Counted from the stretch's first letter, positions 6,376-14,751 are shown. The stretch is 18,500 nucleotides of DNA from JADGRA01 sp035622755 (GCA_035622755.1 DASPUU010000022.1:1-18500), one strand, 5' to 3'. Notes: generated from the letters alone by a model not told the origin. Made by a program: numbers and translations.

Positions 6376-7483
6376 CGAGGAACTCCAGGGTCCGGCCGAT
6401 GACCGTGTCCACCTCGGCGTCGGTGATGTTGAAGAAGAGGGGCAGGCGGACCAGGCAGTGGGTCAGCCGCTCCGACTCGGGCAGCGGCCGGCCGTCGTGG
6501 TACCGCTGGCCCATGGGTGAGAGGTGCAGGGCCACGTAGTGGAAGGGCGTGAGGATGCCGTGACCGCGCATGTGGGCGATGTAGGCCGTCCGTTGCTCGG
6601 GGCGACGGAAGACCAGGGCGAAGAGGTGGAAGTTGCCCTCGCCGCGCGGATGGTGGCCCACCACCGACACGCCGGCCCGGGCGGCGGGGCCCTCGAGCGC
6701 GGCGCGGTAGGCGGTGAAGACCGCCCGGCGGCGTCCCTGGACGCGGGGGAAGGCCTCCAGCTGGGGGAGGAGGTAGGCGGCGTTCAGCTCGGAGAGGACG
6801 TAGGAGGAGCCGATGTCCACCCAGGTGTACTTGTCCACCAGCCCCTGGTGGAACCGGCGGCGGTTGGTGCCCTTCTCCCGGATGTACTCGGCGCGCTCGA
6901 CGAGCCGGGAGTCGGAGAGGATGAGCGCTCCGCCCTCGCCGCATCCGACGTTCTTGGTCTCGTGGAAGCTGAGCGTCCCGGCCGCGCCGAAGGTCCCGAG
7001 CGGCCGGCCCTGGAAGGTCGCCCCGAGCGCCTGCGCCGCATCCTCGACGATGGGAAGCCCGGAGGCGGCGCGGGCGAGCGCGTCGAGGTCGCAGGAGTTC
7101 CCGGCGTAGTGCACGACGCACACCGCGCGCGTCCTCGGCGTGCGCAGCCGCTCCACGTCGCGGACGTCCAGGTTGCCGGTGGAGTCGACGTCGGCGAACA
7201 CCGGGCGGGCTCCGCGGAGGACGAAGGCGTTGGCGGTGGAGACGAAGGTGAAGGAGGGAAGGATGACCTCGTCCCCCGGGGCGAGGTCGAGGAGGAGCGC
7301 GGCCACCTCCAGGGCATGGCTGCAGGAGGTGACCAGCAGGGCGCGCGCCCCGAGCATCTTCTCGAGCGCCGCCTCGCATCTCTCGCCCAGCGGCCCGCAG
7401 CCGGCGGTGTTCCCGCCGTCGAAGGCGCGGGCGATGGCCGACAGCTCGTCGCCGAGCCGGACCGGTTTGTTGAAGGGAATCAC
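6365..7483 (-). CDS. wecE: WecE-like dTDP-4-amino-4,6-dideoxy-hexose transaminase (DegT/DnrJ/EryC1/StrS family)
   Basis: A PLP-dependent sugar aminotransferase that would convert a dTDP-4-keto-6-deoxyhexose plus glutamate to the 4-amino sugar. The 372-residue product aligns by eye with E. coli WecE (376 residues) along its whole length: VIPFNKPVRLGDEL at the start, LLVTSCSHALEVAALLLD, PGDEVILPSFTFVSTANAFV, VVHYAGNSCDLDAL, IVEDAAQALGATFQGR, SFHETKN with the PLP-binding Lys177, CGEGGALI, EYIREKGTNRRRF, and VDKYTWVDIGSSYVLSELNA. These blocks are closer to WecE than to ArnB or PglE types. The GTG at 7483 starts precisely at the conserved N-terminus, 17 bp after the stop of the upstream membrane-protein gene. 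The frame is open further upstream, but that part is antisense-like and not conserved. The dTDP-glucose synthesis genes (rmlA, rmlB) are not in the window. Confidence 0.9.
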   Translation of the reverse strand: MIPFNKPVRLGDELSAIARAFDGGNTAGCGPLGERCEAALEKMLGARALLVTSCSHALEVAALLLDLAPGDEVILPSFTFVSTANAFVLRGARPVFADVDSTGNLDVRDVERLRTPRTRAVCVVHYAGNSCDLDALARAASGLPIVEDAAQALGATFQGRPLGTFGAAGTLSFHETKNVGCGEGGALILSDSRLVERAEYIREKGTNRRRFHQGLVDKYTWVDIGSSYVLSELNAAYLLPQLEAFPRVQGRRRAVFTAYRAALEGPAARAGVSVVGHHPRGEGNFHLFALVFRRPEQRTAYIAHMRGHGILTPFHYVALHLSPMGQRYHDGRPLPESERLTHCLVRLPLFFNITDAEVDTVIGRTLEFLGGL

Positions 7484-7500
7484 GTTCAGCCCCGGGTCGG

Positions 7501-8871
7501 CTAGCACCGCTCGCCGGTGGAATCCAGCCGGATGGCCGGGATGGCGAGCGCGGCGGCGCCGAGGACGAGGAACCAGTAGTTGCAGAAGGACTGCTTGTTG
7601 AAGGCGAAGAAGACGCCGAGCACGACCATGGCCCCGGTGGCGAAGCCCTGCGGGGTCCTCGGGGCTCGCCAGAGCACGAGGCCGGTGGCCAGCGCGGTGA
7701 GCACGAGCAGGGTGGGGACGATGGGCGGCGGGGCGGCGCCCAGGGCCGCCAGGGCGGAGGGGAAGGAGAGGGCGTCGGCGCGGAAGGGCTGGACCGTCTG
7801 CAGCCACACCACCGACCGCCAGAAAGCCCCGGCGTTCCAGGCGAGAAAGGGGAGGGCGGCGGCGACGGCCACCGCCAGCGCGGGAAGCACGAGGCGCGCC
7901 AGGGCCCTCCACGAGAAGGGGCGTGGCACGAGGAGCGCGGTGAGCGGGAGGAGGACCACCGCGTACTGCTTCCAGGCGAGGAGGGCGCCGAGCGCGAGCC
8001 AGAGCCAGCGCCGCGCGTGCAGGGCGGCGAGGAGGACGAGCCCGAGCAGGGCCACGCCGAAGGGCTCGGTCCAGCCCTGCTCGAGGACGAACAGCCCGCG
8101 GGGGGTGAGGAGGAAGGTCGCCGCGGTGAGGGCCCCGAGCCGGTCCGGCCGGAGCGCGAGGAGGCAGGCCGCACCGGCGGCGAAGGCGACGAGCTGGGCG
8201 GTGCGGTGGTCTCCCGCCGTCAGGTAGCCGAGCGCGGCCAGGACGAGCGAGAAGGGCGGGTAGGGAAAGCCGAAGAAGAGCGTCCGCCCGTCGGTGAGCT
8301 CCGGCCCGTAGAAGGGGGAGTGGCCGTAGATGTTGGGGAAGGTGATGGCGTACGGGTTCTGCCCGCGGAGGAGGGCGGCGCTCGACTGCTGCTGGAAGAC
8401 GAAGACGTCGATGACCGGCCGGGGAGAGGCGTGGAGCACCCAGACTCCGGCGGCGAGGAAGAAGAGGGCGACCAGGGCGGTTCCGAGCCGGGCCCAGCGC
8501 GGCCCGGCGAAGGCGAGGCTCCCGGCCAGGACGGCGGCGGCGGCCACGGGGAAGAGGAAGCCGGACCAGCCGGCGGTGGGACGGAGGTACATGCCCGGCG
8601 GACGGGTGAGCACCTGGCCGAGCTGGAGGACGAGGCCGGCGAGGAGGATGCCCGCCGGGAGGCAGGGGCCGAGCCGCTCGAGGAGCCGGTGGGGAGGGAC
8701 GGCGAGGGCCACGGCGCCGAGCACGGCGGCGAAGGCGAGCCAGCGGATGGCCTCGGGGGTGTAGTGCCCGTCGCTGGAGAGGAGCAGCTGACCGAGGACG
8801 ACGAGGAGGAGGGCGAGCAGGGTCGTCCGCGTCCAGGAGTCGGTTCTCGCGCCGGAGCCCGAAGAGGTCAT
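7501..8871 (-). CDS. Polytopic membrane protein, GT87/DUF2029-like (probable GT-C glycosyltransferase)
   Basis: This 456-residue protein has about ten hydrophobic segments. A first-loop segment VIDVFVFQQQSSAALLRGQ runs on into NPYAI (about 153-176), with an acidic residue after a hydrophobic helix and a G-x-NPY motif. A YPPF (204-207) and a KQY (301-303) follow. This layout is that of polyprenol-phosphate-dependent GT-C enzymes of the GT87 / DUF2029 type, which transfer a sugar from a lipid carrier on the outer face of the inner membrane. Substrate specificity cannot be told. Its ATG overlaps the stop of the upstream GT2-methyltransferase gene (ATGA), and the WecE-like gene follows after 17 bp. 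The donor could come from the ArnC-like enzyme of the same operon. Assignment to GT87 rests on pattern, not on alignment. Confidence 0.65.
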   Translation of the reverse strand: MTSSGSGARTDSWTRTTLLALLLVVLGQLLLSSDGHYTPEAIRWLAFAAVLGAVALAVPPHRLLERLGPCLPAGILLAGLVLQLGQVLTRPPGMYLRPTAGWSGFLFPVAAAAVLAGSLAFAGPRWARLGTALVALFFLAAGVWVLHASPRPVIDVFVFQQQSSAALLRGQNPYAITFPNIYGHSPFYGPELTDGRTLFFGFPYPPFSLVLAALGYLTAGDHRTAQLVAFAAGAACLLALRPDRLGALTAATFLLTPRGLFVLEQGWTEPFGVALLGLVLLAALHARRWLWLALGALLAWKQYAVVLLPLTALLVPRPFSWRALARLVLPALAVAVAAALPFLAWNAGAFWRSVVWLQTVQPFRADALSFPSALAALGAAPPPIVPTLLVLTALATGLVLWRAPRTPQGFATGAMVVLGVFFAFNKQSFCNYWFLVLGAAALAIPAIRLDSTGERC

Positions 8872-10427
8872 CGGCCGGAGGGCGCCTGGAGGCCGGGGCG
8901 TGGCGAGCCGGGGGTGGCCGCGGCGGCAGCGGCGGGGCGGCCGGCGAGGGAGTCGGCCAGGACGAACGAGACGTCCGGGGTGGTCTCGGCCTCGACGTAG
9001 ATCTGGTAGGCGAAGAGCGACCGGCTCAGGGCGATGAGCGCCCGGTTGAGCCAGAGGGCGGCGCGGGCGAGCGCATTGTCGCCGAGCGCCTTGGGGAAGG
9101 GGGCGGGGACGCCGCGGACGCGCCGGATGCGGAAGCCGGCGTCGCGGAGCGCCCGGGTGAAGCTCCGGAAGGTGAAGAGCCGGGTGTGGGTCCGGTCGAG
9201 GATGCCGGCCTTGCCGTAGTTGAACTGGCCGAGGAGGAGCATGAGCCGCTGGACGACGAAGGCGATGTTGGGCGTGGTGAGGACGACGGTGCGGGTGCGG
9301 TAGTCGAAATGGCGGCGCAGGGTGGCGAGGAAGCGCTCCGGGTCACGCAGGTGCTCGACGACGTCGAGGAGCAGGATGACGTCGATGCCGGCAAGGTCGA
9401 GGTCGAGCGGGTCCCGGTCGAGGTCCCGGACGAGGACGGTGGTGCCGGGCGGAGCGCCGGGTGAGGGGGCCCGGTCCACCAGGGTGACGGTGCAGCCCTT
9501 CTCCACCAGGCGCTCGGCGAGGGGCCCCGGCCCGGCGCCGAGGTCGAGCACCCGGGCCCGGGAGGGAACGGCCTCCAGCGCGTAGGTGTGGCTGGACGGG
9601 TAGTCGAGCTTGGCCGAGTAGTGGGAGGTGTCGCCGGGCGGGGCGACATCGAAGCGGCGCTGGTAGAGGACGCCGGTGCGGTGGGCGACGTTCTCCAGGG
9701 TGGCCACGACCACGTTCCAGGCGTAGGCCAGCCCGTTCACCCGGGAGATCTCGGTGCCGTAGTAGGTGGGGATGGGGAGCTCGACGATGCGGGCCCCGGC
9801 GTTGAGGAGCTGGAGGATGATCTCGGTGTCGAAGTGGAAGTCGTCCGAGTTGAGGGGGAAGGGCAGGGTCCCGAGCGTGGCCACGCGGTAGAGGCGGTAG
9901 CCGGAGTGGAACTCCGAGAGGCGGGTGCCGAGGAGGGCGTTCTGGAGCGTGGTCAGGATGCGGTTCCCGACGAACTTGTAGAGGGGCATCCCTCCGCGGA
10001 GCGCGCTCGAGGGAGGCATCATCCGGCTTCCGAAGACGGCGTCGGCGGTCCCGGCGGCGAGGGGCTCGAGGAGCCGGGGGAGCTGCTCGGGGGCGTACTG
10101 GCCGTCCCCGTGGACCATGGCCACCACGTCGAAGCCCCGGGCGATGGCGTAGGCATAGCCGACCTTCTGGTTTCCGCCGTAGCCCTGGTTGTAGGCGTTG
10201 CGGAGGACGGTGAGCGGGAGGCCGGGATGGGCCTCCTGGTAGGCGCGGCCGATGGCGTAGGTCCGGTCGGCGGAGGCGTCGTCGACGACGAGGATCTCGG
10301 TGTCCCAGGCGTCGAAGACCGAGCGCGGGATGCGCTCGAGCACGGCGGTCAGCGTCGACTCCGCCTGGTAGGCGATGACGAAGACGAGGAGGCGGGGGCG
10401 GCGAGCTTGCGGCACGGGCCCCTGCAC
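8868..10427 (-). CDS. GT2 glycosyltransferase fused to SAM-dependent methyltransferase
   Basis: A two-domain protein of 519 residues. Residues 11-260 form a GT2 domain of the DPM1/polyprenyl type: LLVFVIAYQAESTL, EILVVDDASADRTY (44-57), NQGYGGNQKVGYAYAI, MVHGDGQYAPEQLP (104-117), and a long SEFHSGYRLYRV segment. There are no membrane helices after it. Residues about 285-440 form a class I methyltransferase: RVLDLGAGPGPLAERL (motif I, 292-307), a VTLVDRA strand, LLLDVVEHLRDPERFL (353-367), VVLTTPNIAF, and a RTHTRLFTFRSF block seen in O-methyltransferases of lipid and sugar pathways. The C-terminus is a low-complexity Ala/Pro tail. The start chosen is GTG 10427 because GGAGG lies 7 bases before it; the frame remains open to 10538, inside the upstream gene. 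It may glycosylate and methylate the same acceptor. Confidence 0.85.
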   Translation of the reverse strand: MQGPVPQARRPRLLVFVIAYQAESTLTAVLERIPRSVFDAWDTEILVVDDASADRTYAIGRAYQEAHPGLPLTVLRNAYNQGYGGNQKVGYAYAIARGFDVVAMVHGDGQYAPEQLPRLLEPLAAGTADAVFGSRMMPPSSALRGGMPLYKFVGNRILTTLQNALLGTRLSEFHSGYRLYRVATLGTLPFPLNSDDFHFDTEIILQLLNAGARIVELPIPTYYGTEISRVNGLAYAWNVVVATLENVAHRTGVLYQRRFDVAPPGDTSHYSAKLDYPSSHTYALEAVPSRARVLDLGAGPGPLAERLVEKGCTVTLVDRAPSPGAPPGTTVLVRDLDRDPLDLDLAGIDVILLLDVVEHLRDPERFLATLRRHFDYRTRTVVLTTPNIAFVVQRLMLLLGQFNYGKAGILDRTHTRLFTFRSFTRALRDAGFRIRRVRGVPAPFPKALGDNALARAALWLNRALIALSRSLFAYQIYVEAETTPDVSFVLADSLAGRPAAAAAATPGSPRPGLQAPSGR

Positions 10428-10434
10428 TCTAGTG

Positions 10435-10439
10435 CCTCC
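10435..10439 (-). promoter_or_regulatory. Ribosome binding site of the GT2-methyltransferase gene
   Basis: Minus-strand GGAGG with a 7-base spacer to GTG 10427. It lies in the 41-bp gap after the membrane-protein gene and supports this start over the longer frame reaching into that gene. Confidence 0.65.
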
Positions 10440-10468
10440 GATGGCGGTGGCCGAGAAGGTTGCCGGGT

Positions 10469-12370
10469 TCAGCGGACCTCCTGCTGCTGACCCAAGGTGA
10501 CGGAGACCCAGGTGAATTCGACGTCGCGCTTCCACCACCCGCCGCCCCCGGCCCGGATGCGCACGGCCCGCGGCGCCGGCGATGTCACAGCCTCATCGAA
10601 CAGACTCCTGAGCTCGCCCACGGACGTCACCACCGGCGAAACGAGGATGCCGGTGCGTGCGGTCTCGGTCACCAGCCGGAACGAGGACTGCCTGCCATCG
10701 GCCCAGGACACGTCGAGGACCACCGGCCCCTCACGGAACAACGTCCTCCGGAGAGTCCCGAGCACGGTCGAGCGGACGTCGATGCGCAGCCGCGCCCGCC
10801 CACCCAGGGGGGGCGCTGGGCTCCAATCTCCAAGGCGGGCACGGGTCCGACCGAGCACCATTTCCGAGATGGAGAGGACCGCGGGCCGTCGTCCAAGCAA
10901 GAGCCGACCCGGTTGCCGGGCAGCGTCGACGACCTCCCAGCCGCGGATCAGGGCAAGCCACGTCTCTGGGCAATCCCAGACCATGTTCCGCCCATCGATG
11001 TCCGCGACCTCGGCGATGACGAAATCAGGCGAACGCGCGGCAATGCGGTCCGCCGACCAACGGTCGAGTGTTGCGGTGTAGGTCGAGTACATCTGCAGAG
11101 TCGGGTACGGAACGCATGTCAACGCGTTCGCCGGACAGAGAGCGATTTCCCAGGGCACGACCAGAACGGAGCTTGGCCCGATCCGGTTGACCAGGCCCGC
11201 GGGGAGAGTGTCTCGCGTCGAGAGAGCGGCGCGAGAGGCCTCCTCGAGACGGGTCAGCGTCCCGGACCAGTGGAGAAGCGCCTCGATGTTCGTCCGCGCT
11301 CGCTCCCCACCGATGACGGCAACCAGCGCATCGCGCCGCACCCCGACTGCCTTCGGATCCGCGGTGCAGGCGAAGGTCACCGCCGTCGCCACCCCGACGA
11401 GCCCGAGCCATCGACGGTCGCTCGAGGTGCCAGCGAAGGGGAGCCCGAACACGGACGCGGCCAGCGCGAGTCCGAACACGGCCGGCTCGTGTCCCCAATC
11501 CTGGCGGACGAAGGAGTGCTTGAACGCGATGAGCATCGGCAAGGCAAGGAGCTGGAGCACCGTGCCGGCGCCCACGCGACGTCGCGTGAGGAGCGCGCCC
11601 ACTCCCAGAAAGCCACACAAGACGCCGAGCCCACCGTAAACGGCCACGGGTGGCCCGTCGGTTGACATCGCGGCGTTGAAGCCTCGGGTGATCTGAAGCG
11701 AGAGGCCGAGGTAGGCGAGAAGTCCCTGATACGAGCCAAAGAAAGGCCGGGCGGTGCACACGAACGTGGCCAGATACGCGCCAAGAAGCGCCACCGGGCC
11801 GCGCATGGTGCGCCATCTCCAGGCCCAGAGAACACCGGCGGTGAGGACCATGGCGAAGGCGGCCACCCCGTTGCCGAACTTCATGTAGGCCAGCAAGGCG
11901 CACGGCACGGCAGCGATGCCGACGATGATGCTGGAGCGCAGCTCGATGGCAACCGCCAGAGCGAAGGCCGCCGCGACGAGCAGGGAGTAGTCGAACTCGG
12001 GAGCGAAGACGGCCAGTCCCAGGAATCCGACGAGGAACATGGCCGCGCCGGAGCGGCTCGGCCTCCGACGGACCAACACCAGGAGGCAGATGAAGATCGC
12101 CGCATGCACGCCCAGGCGGACGGCATTGCCCAGCGCGAGGTTCTCACCGACCGCAAGAGGCCGCACCAAGTAGCCGAGCGGGCCGTAGGTGAAGATGAGA
12201 TCCCGGCCGAACCGGATGCCGGAGCGAGAAAACGCATTCAGGCCCCAGATCCACGACGGATCGAGACCTGATTCGCCCGCCCGGTATTCTCCGGGGAAGG
12301 TGACAACGGCGACGGCGATGGTCGCCACGCTGAACGCCACACGATCCAGCCAGCGGTCAGTGTTGATCAC
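10469..12370 (-). CDS. Large polytopic membrane protein of uncharacterised type with C-terminal soluble region
   Basis: About 633 residues. The first 340 contain roughly nine to ten hydrophobic helices. Between helices one and two is a loop with GLDPSWIWGLN and GRDLIFTYGPLGYL; later come a YMKFGNG segment and FKHSFVRQDWGHEP. I recall this D-x-SW / fTYGPLG / FK-x-xFVRxDxGH pattern from unannotated bacterial membrane proteins encoded near glycan genes, but cannot name a characterised member. The acidic residue in the first loop is reminiscent of GT-C enzymes. The last 290 residues are soluble and include a beta-rich final part ending GGWWKRDVEFTWVSVTLG. It is probably the first gene of the minus-strand operon. 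GTG 12370 places the start just before the first helix; GTG 12394 is also possible. Neither has a clear Shine-Dalgarno. Confidence 0.7.
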   Translation of the reverse strand: MINTDRWLDRVAFSVATIAVAVVTFPGEYRAGESGLDPSWIWGLNAFSRSGIRFGRDLIFTYGPLGYLVRPLAVGENLALGNAVRLGVHAAIFICLLVLVRRRPSRSGAAMFLVGFLGLAVFAPEFDYSLLVAAAFALAVAIELRSSIIVGIAAVPCALLAYMKFGNGVAAFAMVLTAGVLWAWRWRTMRGPVALLGAYLATFVCTARPFFGSYQGLLAYLGLSLQITRGFNAAMSTDGPPVAVYGGLGVLCGFLGVGALLTRRRVGAGTVLQLLALPMLIAFKHSFVRQDWGHEPAVFGLALAASVFGLPFAGTSSDRRWLGLVGVATAVTFACTADPKAVGVRRDALVAVIGGERARTNIEALLHWSGTLTRLEEASRAALSTRDTLPAGLVNRIGPSSVLVVPWEIALCPANALTCVPYPTLQMYSTYTATLDRWSADRIAARSPDFVIAEVADIDGRNMVWDCPETWLALIRGWEVVDAARQPGRLLLGRRPAVLSISEMVLGRTRARLGDWSPAPPLGGRARLRIDVRSTVLGTLRRTLFREGPVVLDVSWADGRQSSFRLVTETARTGILVSPVVTSVGELRSLFDEAVTSPAPRAVRIRAGGGGWWKRDVEFTWVSVTLGQQQEVR

Positions 12371-12409
12371 GGGGGGCGAACTAGGGCAGACCACGCCGAG
12401 TGGTCAACA
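12361..12409. repeat. Imperfect inverted repeat in the divergent start region
   Basis: TGTTGATCAC (12361-12370) and GTGGTCAACA (12400-12409) are inverted copies matching at 9 of 10 positions, separated by 29 bases. The arms coincide with the candidate GTG codons of the minus-strand membrane protein (12370) and the plus-strand double GT2 (12400). The element is therefore placed where a divergent promoter/operator would be. The spacer contains no convincing -35/-10 pair. It could be a regulator site, or chance. Confidence 0.4.
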
Positions 12410-14730
12410 ACTCCCGATCGGAAACGCGGTCACCGGCCGTGGCTACCGACAACGACCTGGCCGGTGCGCGTCCGGGGCCATCGCATCATGTCGCTGTCCC
12501 ACTGACGGTCAGACCACTGGCCAGCGTGGAACCGGGGGCAGGACGAAGGGCATCGGTCGAACGATTCTCCCTCGGGATGGCGGGCGGCACTCTTTTCCCG
12601 CACGGAGACGTCGAGCTGGTCGTCGAACTGGGCCCCACCGACCAGGCCGCTCTGGCCACGGTGGCAACGGTGACTGCCTCCGGCGCCGACGAGGCGTCAC
12701 GCATCGTGCTCCCGCCGGGCGGGTCCCGGAGGAGTCTGATCTATCTCCCTCGCGGCATACTGGAGCTGCAGCTCGATCTGGCCGGCGGGAGCAGGGAGCC
12801 GGGCACGGTTCGTGCCCAGCTGCGGCGGTTGGGCACGGTCCAGTCGGCAGTTGTGAGAGCACTGCCGGCCCTGCGCCGACTCGTCCGCGAGCCGGAGCGG
12901 TTCGGTGCAGTCGCCCGGCGCGCCTGGAAGCTCCTCCGGGAGGACGGCCCACGTGGGATTCTCCATGCGTTACGCACCGGAGAGCGGGTCCACCGTGGCC
13001 GGCGCTACGAGGACTGGGTCCTGCTCTATGACTCGCTCGGAGAAGAGGAGCGAGCTCGGATTCGGGCCGCGGTCGACGCGCTTCCCTTTCGACCCACCTT
13101 TTCCGTCGTCATGCCGGTGTGGAACACGCCGGAGCGCCTGCTCCGACGGGCAATCGGATCGGTCCAGCGTCAGCTCTATCCGCACTGGGAGCTCTGCATC
13201 GCCGATGACCATTCCGACCAACCCGAGGTGCGCCGGACGCTGGAGGAGCTCGCGTCCGTCGAGCCGCGCATCCGGGTCCAGTACCGGACGACCACCGGAC
13301 ACATCTCGGCCGCATCCAACACTGCACTCGAGCTGGCCCGCGGCGAATTCGTGACCTTCCTCGATCACGATGACGAGCTCCCCGAGCATGCGCTCTTCGC
13401 CGTGGCCGAACGGATCTGCGCCCATCCCGATGCCGACATCCTCTACAGCGACGAGGACAAGATCGACGATGCCGGGCGCCGGCACACGCCGGCCTTCAAG
13501 CCGGATTGGAGCCCGGAGCTTCTCCGCTCCCAGAACTACGTTTGCCACCTGGCGGTCTATCGCACCGACCTGGTGCGGCGGGTGGGTGGCCTGCGCGCCG
13601 GGTTCGAGGGAAGCCAGGATCACGACCTGGCCCTCCGCTGCAGCGCGCGGACGGACGCCGCCCGGATCCACCACCTCCCGGCCATCCTCTACCACTGGCG
13701 GATGCGACCCGGGTCGACGGCCGCCGGCGTGGAGGAGAAGCCCTACGCCTGGATCGCCGGACAGCGCGCGGTGCAGGACGCCGTCGATGCGGCCGGCGTG
13801 CGGGCCCGCGTCGAGCTCGGTCCCGGAACCGGCACCTACCACGTTCGCTACGCGCTCCCCGTGCCCGCCCCCCTGACCTCGATCATCATTCCCACCCGGG
13901 ATCGCCTGAGGCTGCTCGAGCAGTGCATCACCAGCGTGCGCGAGCGGACCCGCAGCGCGCCCTACGAGCTCCTGTTGGTGGACAACGACAGCCGGGAGGC
14001 AGGCACGCTGCGTTACCTGAACCGGCTCGAGCGAACCTGTGCGGCACGCGTGCTCCGCCATCCGGGCGCGTTCAACTTCTCGGCCATCTGCAACGCCGCG
14101 GTGCAGGCGACACGTGGAGAGCTGGTCTGCCTCCTCAACAACGACGTAATGGTCATCTCCCCGGAGTGGCTCGTGGAGATGGCCGGGCTCGCGCTCCAGG
14201 GAGGCGTCGGGGCAGTCGGGGCGAAGCTCTACTACCCCAACGACACGGTCCAGCACGCCGGCGTGGTGGGAGGCCTGTTCGGGACCGTCGGCCACCACTT
14301 CCGGCTCAGTCCACGCGGGAGCGGCGGCTATCTGGAGCGCCTGCGCATCGTTCGCGAGGTCCTGGCCGTCACCGCCGCCTGTCTCGTGATCCGGCGCAAG
14401 CTCTACCTCGAACTGGGTGGGCTCAACGAGACGGAGCTCCAGGTCGCCTACAACGACGTGGACCTCTGCCTTCGTCTCTGGGCTCGCGGCTACCGGAACC
14501 TGTGGACCCCGCACGCCGAGCTCTACCACCACGAGTCGATGTCTCGCGGTTCGGACGAGGACCCCGCGAACCGGGAGCGCTTCGCAGGCGAGATGGCCCA
14601 TCTGCGCTCCACCTGGGGCCAGGTGCTGGAGCAGGACCCCTACTACAACCCGAACCTCTCCGTGCGGGCCGACATCCCGGAGCCGGCATGGCCCCCCCGG
14701 GTCGTCCACACCTGGTCGAGACTGGGATGA
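12400..14730 (+). CDS. Double-domain GT2 glycosyltransferase (O-antigen/rhamnan type)
   Basis: Up to 776 residues. Residues about 40-145 are a beta-rich region I do not recognise (blocks such as VELVVELG and RRSLIYLPRG), followed by a basic helical linker. The first GT2 domain spans about 232-470: FSVVMPVWNTPERLLRRAI, LCIADDHSDQPEV, GEFVTFLDHDDELPEHAL (DxDD metal site near 322-325), DADILYSDEDKID and a FEGSQDHDLALR acceptor block. The second spans about 492-715: TSIIIPTRDRLRLLEQCI, ELLLVDNDSREAGTL, GAFNFSAICNAAV, LLNNDVMVISPEWL, a QHAGVV segment and a YNDVDLCLRLWARGYRN block typical of rhamnosyltransferase-like enzymes. Two active-looking domains suggest it adds two residues to a chain. GTG 12400 lacks a Shine-Dalgarno; GTG 12526 and ATG 12577 are alternatives. 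It is read divergently from the operon on its left and converges with the next gene across 21 bp. Confidence 0.85.
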   Translation: MVNNSRSETRSPAVATDNDLAGARPGPSHHVAVPLTVRPLASVEPGAGRRASVERFSLGMAGGTLFPHGDVELVVELGPTDQAALATVATVTASGADEASRIVLPPGGSRRSLIYLPRGILELQLDLAGGSREPGTVRAQLRRLGTVQSAVVRALPALRRLVREPERFGAVARRAWKLLREDGPRGILHALRTGERVHRGRRYEDWVLLYDSLGEEERARIRAAVDALPFRPTFSVVMPVWNTPERLLRRAIGSVQRQLYPHWELCIADDHSDQPEVRRTLEELASVEPRIRVQYRTTTGHISAASNTALELARGEFVTFLDHDDELPEHALFAVAERICAHPDADILYSDEDKIDDAGRRHTPAFKPDWSPELLRSQNYVCHLAVYRTDLVRRVGGLRAGFEGSQDHDLALRCSARTDAARIHHLPAILYHWRMRPGSTAAGVEEKPYAWIAGQRAVQDAVDAAGVRARVELGPGTGTYHVRYALPVPAPLTSIIIPTRDRLRLLEQCITSVRERTRSAPYELLLVDNDSREAGTLRYLNRLERTCAARVLRHPGAFNFSAICNAAVQATRGELVCLLNNDVMVISPEWLVEMAGLALQGGVGAVGAKLYYPNDTVQHAGVVGGLFGTVGHHFRLSPRGSGGYLERLRIVREVLAVTAACLVIRRKLYLELGGLNETELQVAYNDVDLCLRLWARGYRNLWTPHAELYHHESMSRGSDEDPANRERFAGEMAHLRSTWGQVLEQDPYYNPNLSVRADIPEPAWPPRVVHTWSRLG

Positions 14731-14751
14731 GCCGGCAAGGCCAGGGCCCGA

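Noticed and set aside
5904..8174. 756-residue minus-strand frame overlapping the WecE-like and membrane-protein genes
   Set aside because: Pro/Ser/Arg-rich shadow frame; the overlapping frames carry complete recognisable enzymes.
12970..14709. 579-residue minus-strand frame opposite the double GT2 gene
   Set aside because: No motifs, repetitive His/Gly/Val/Asp composition, exactly antisense to a well-conserved enzyme.
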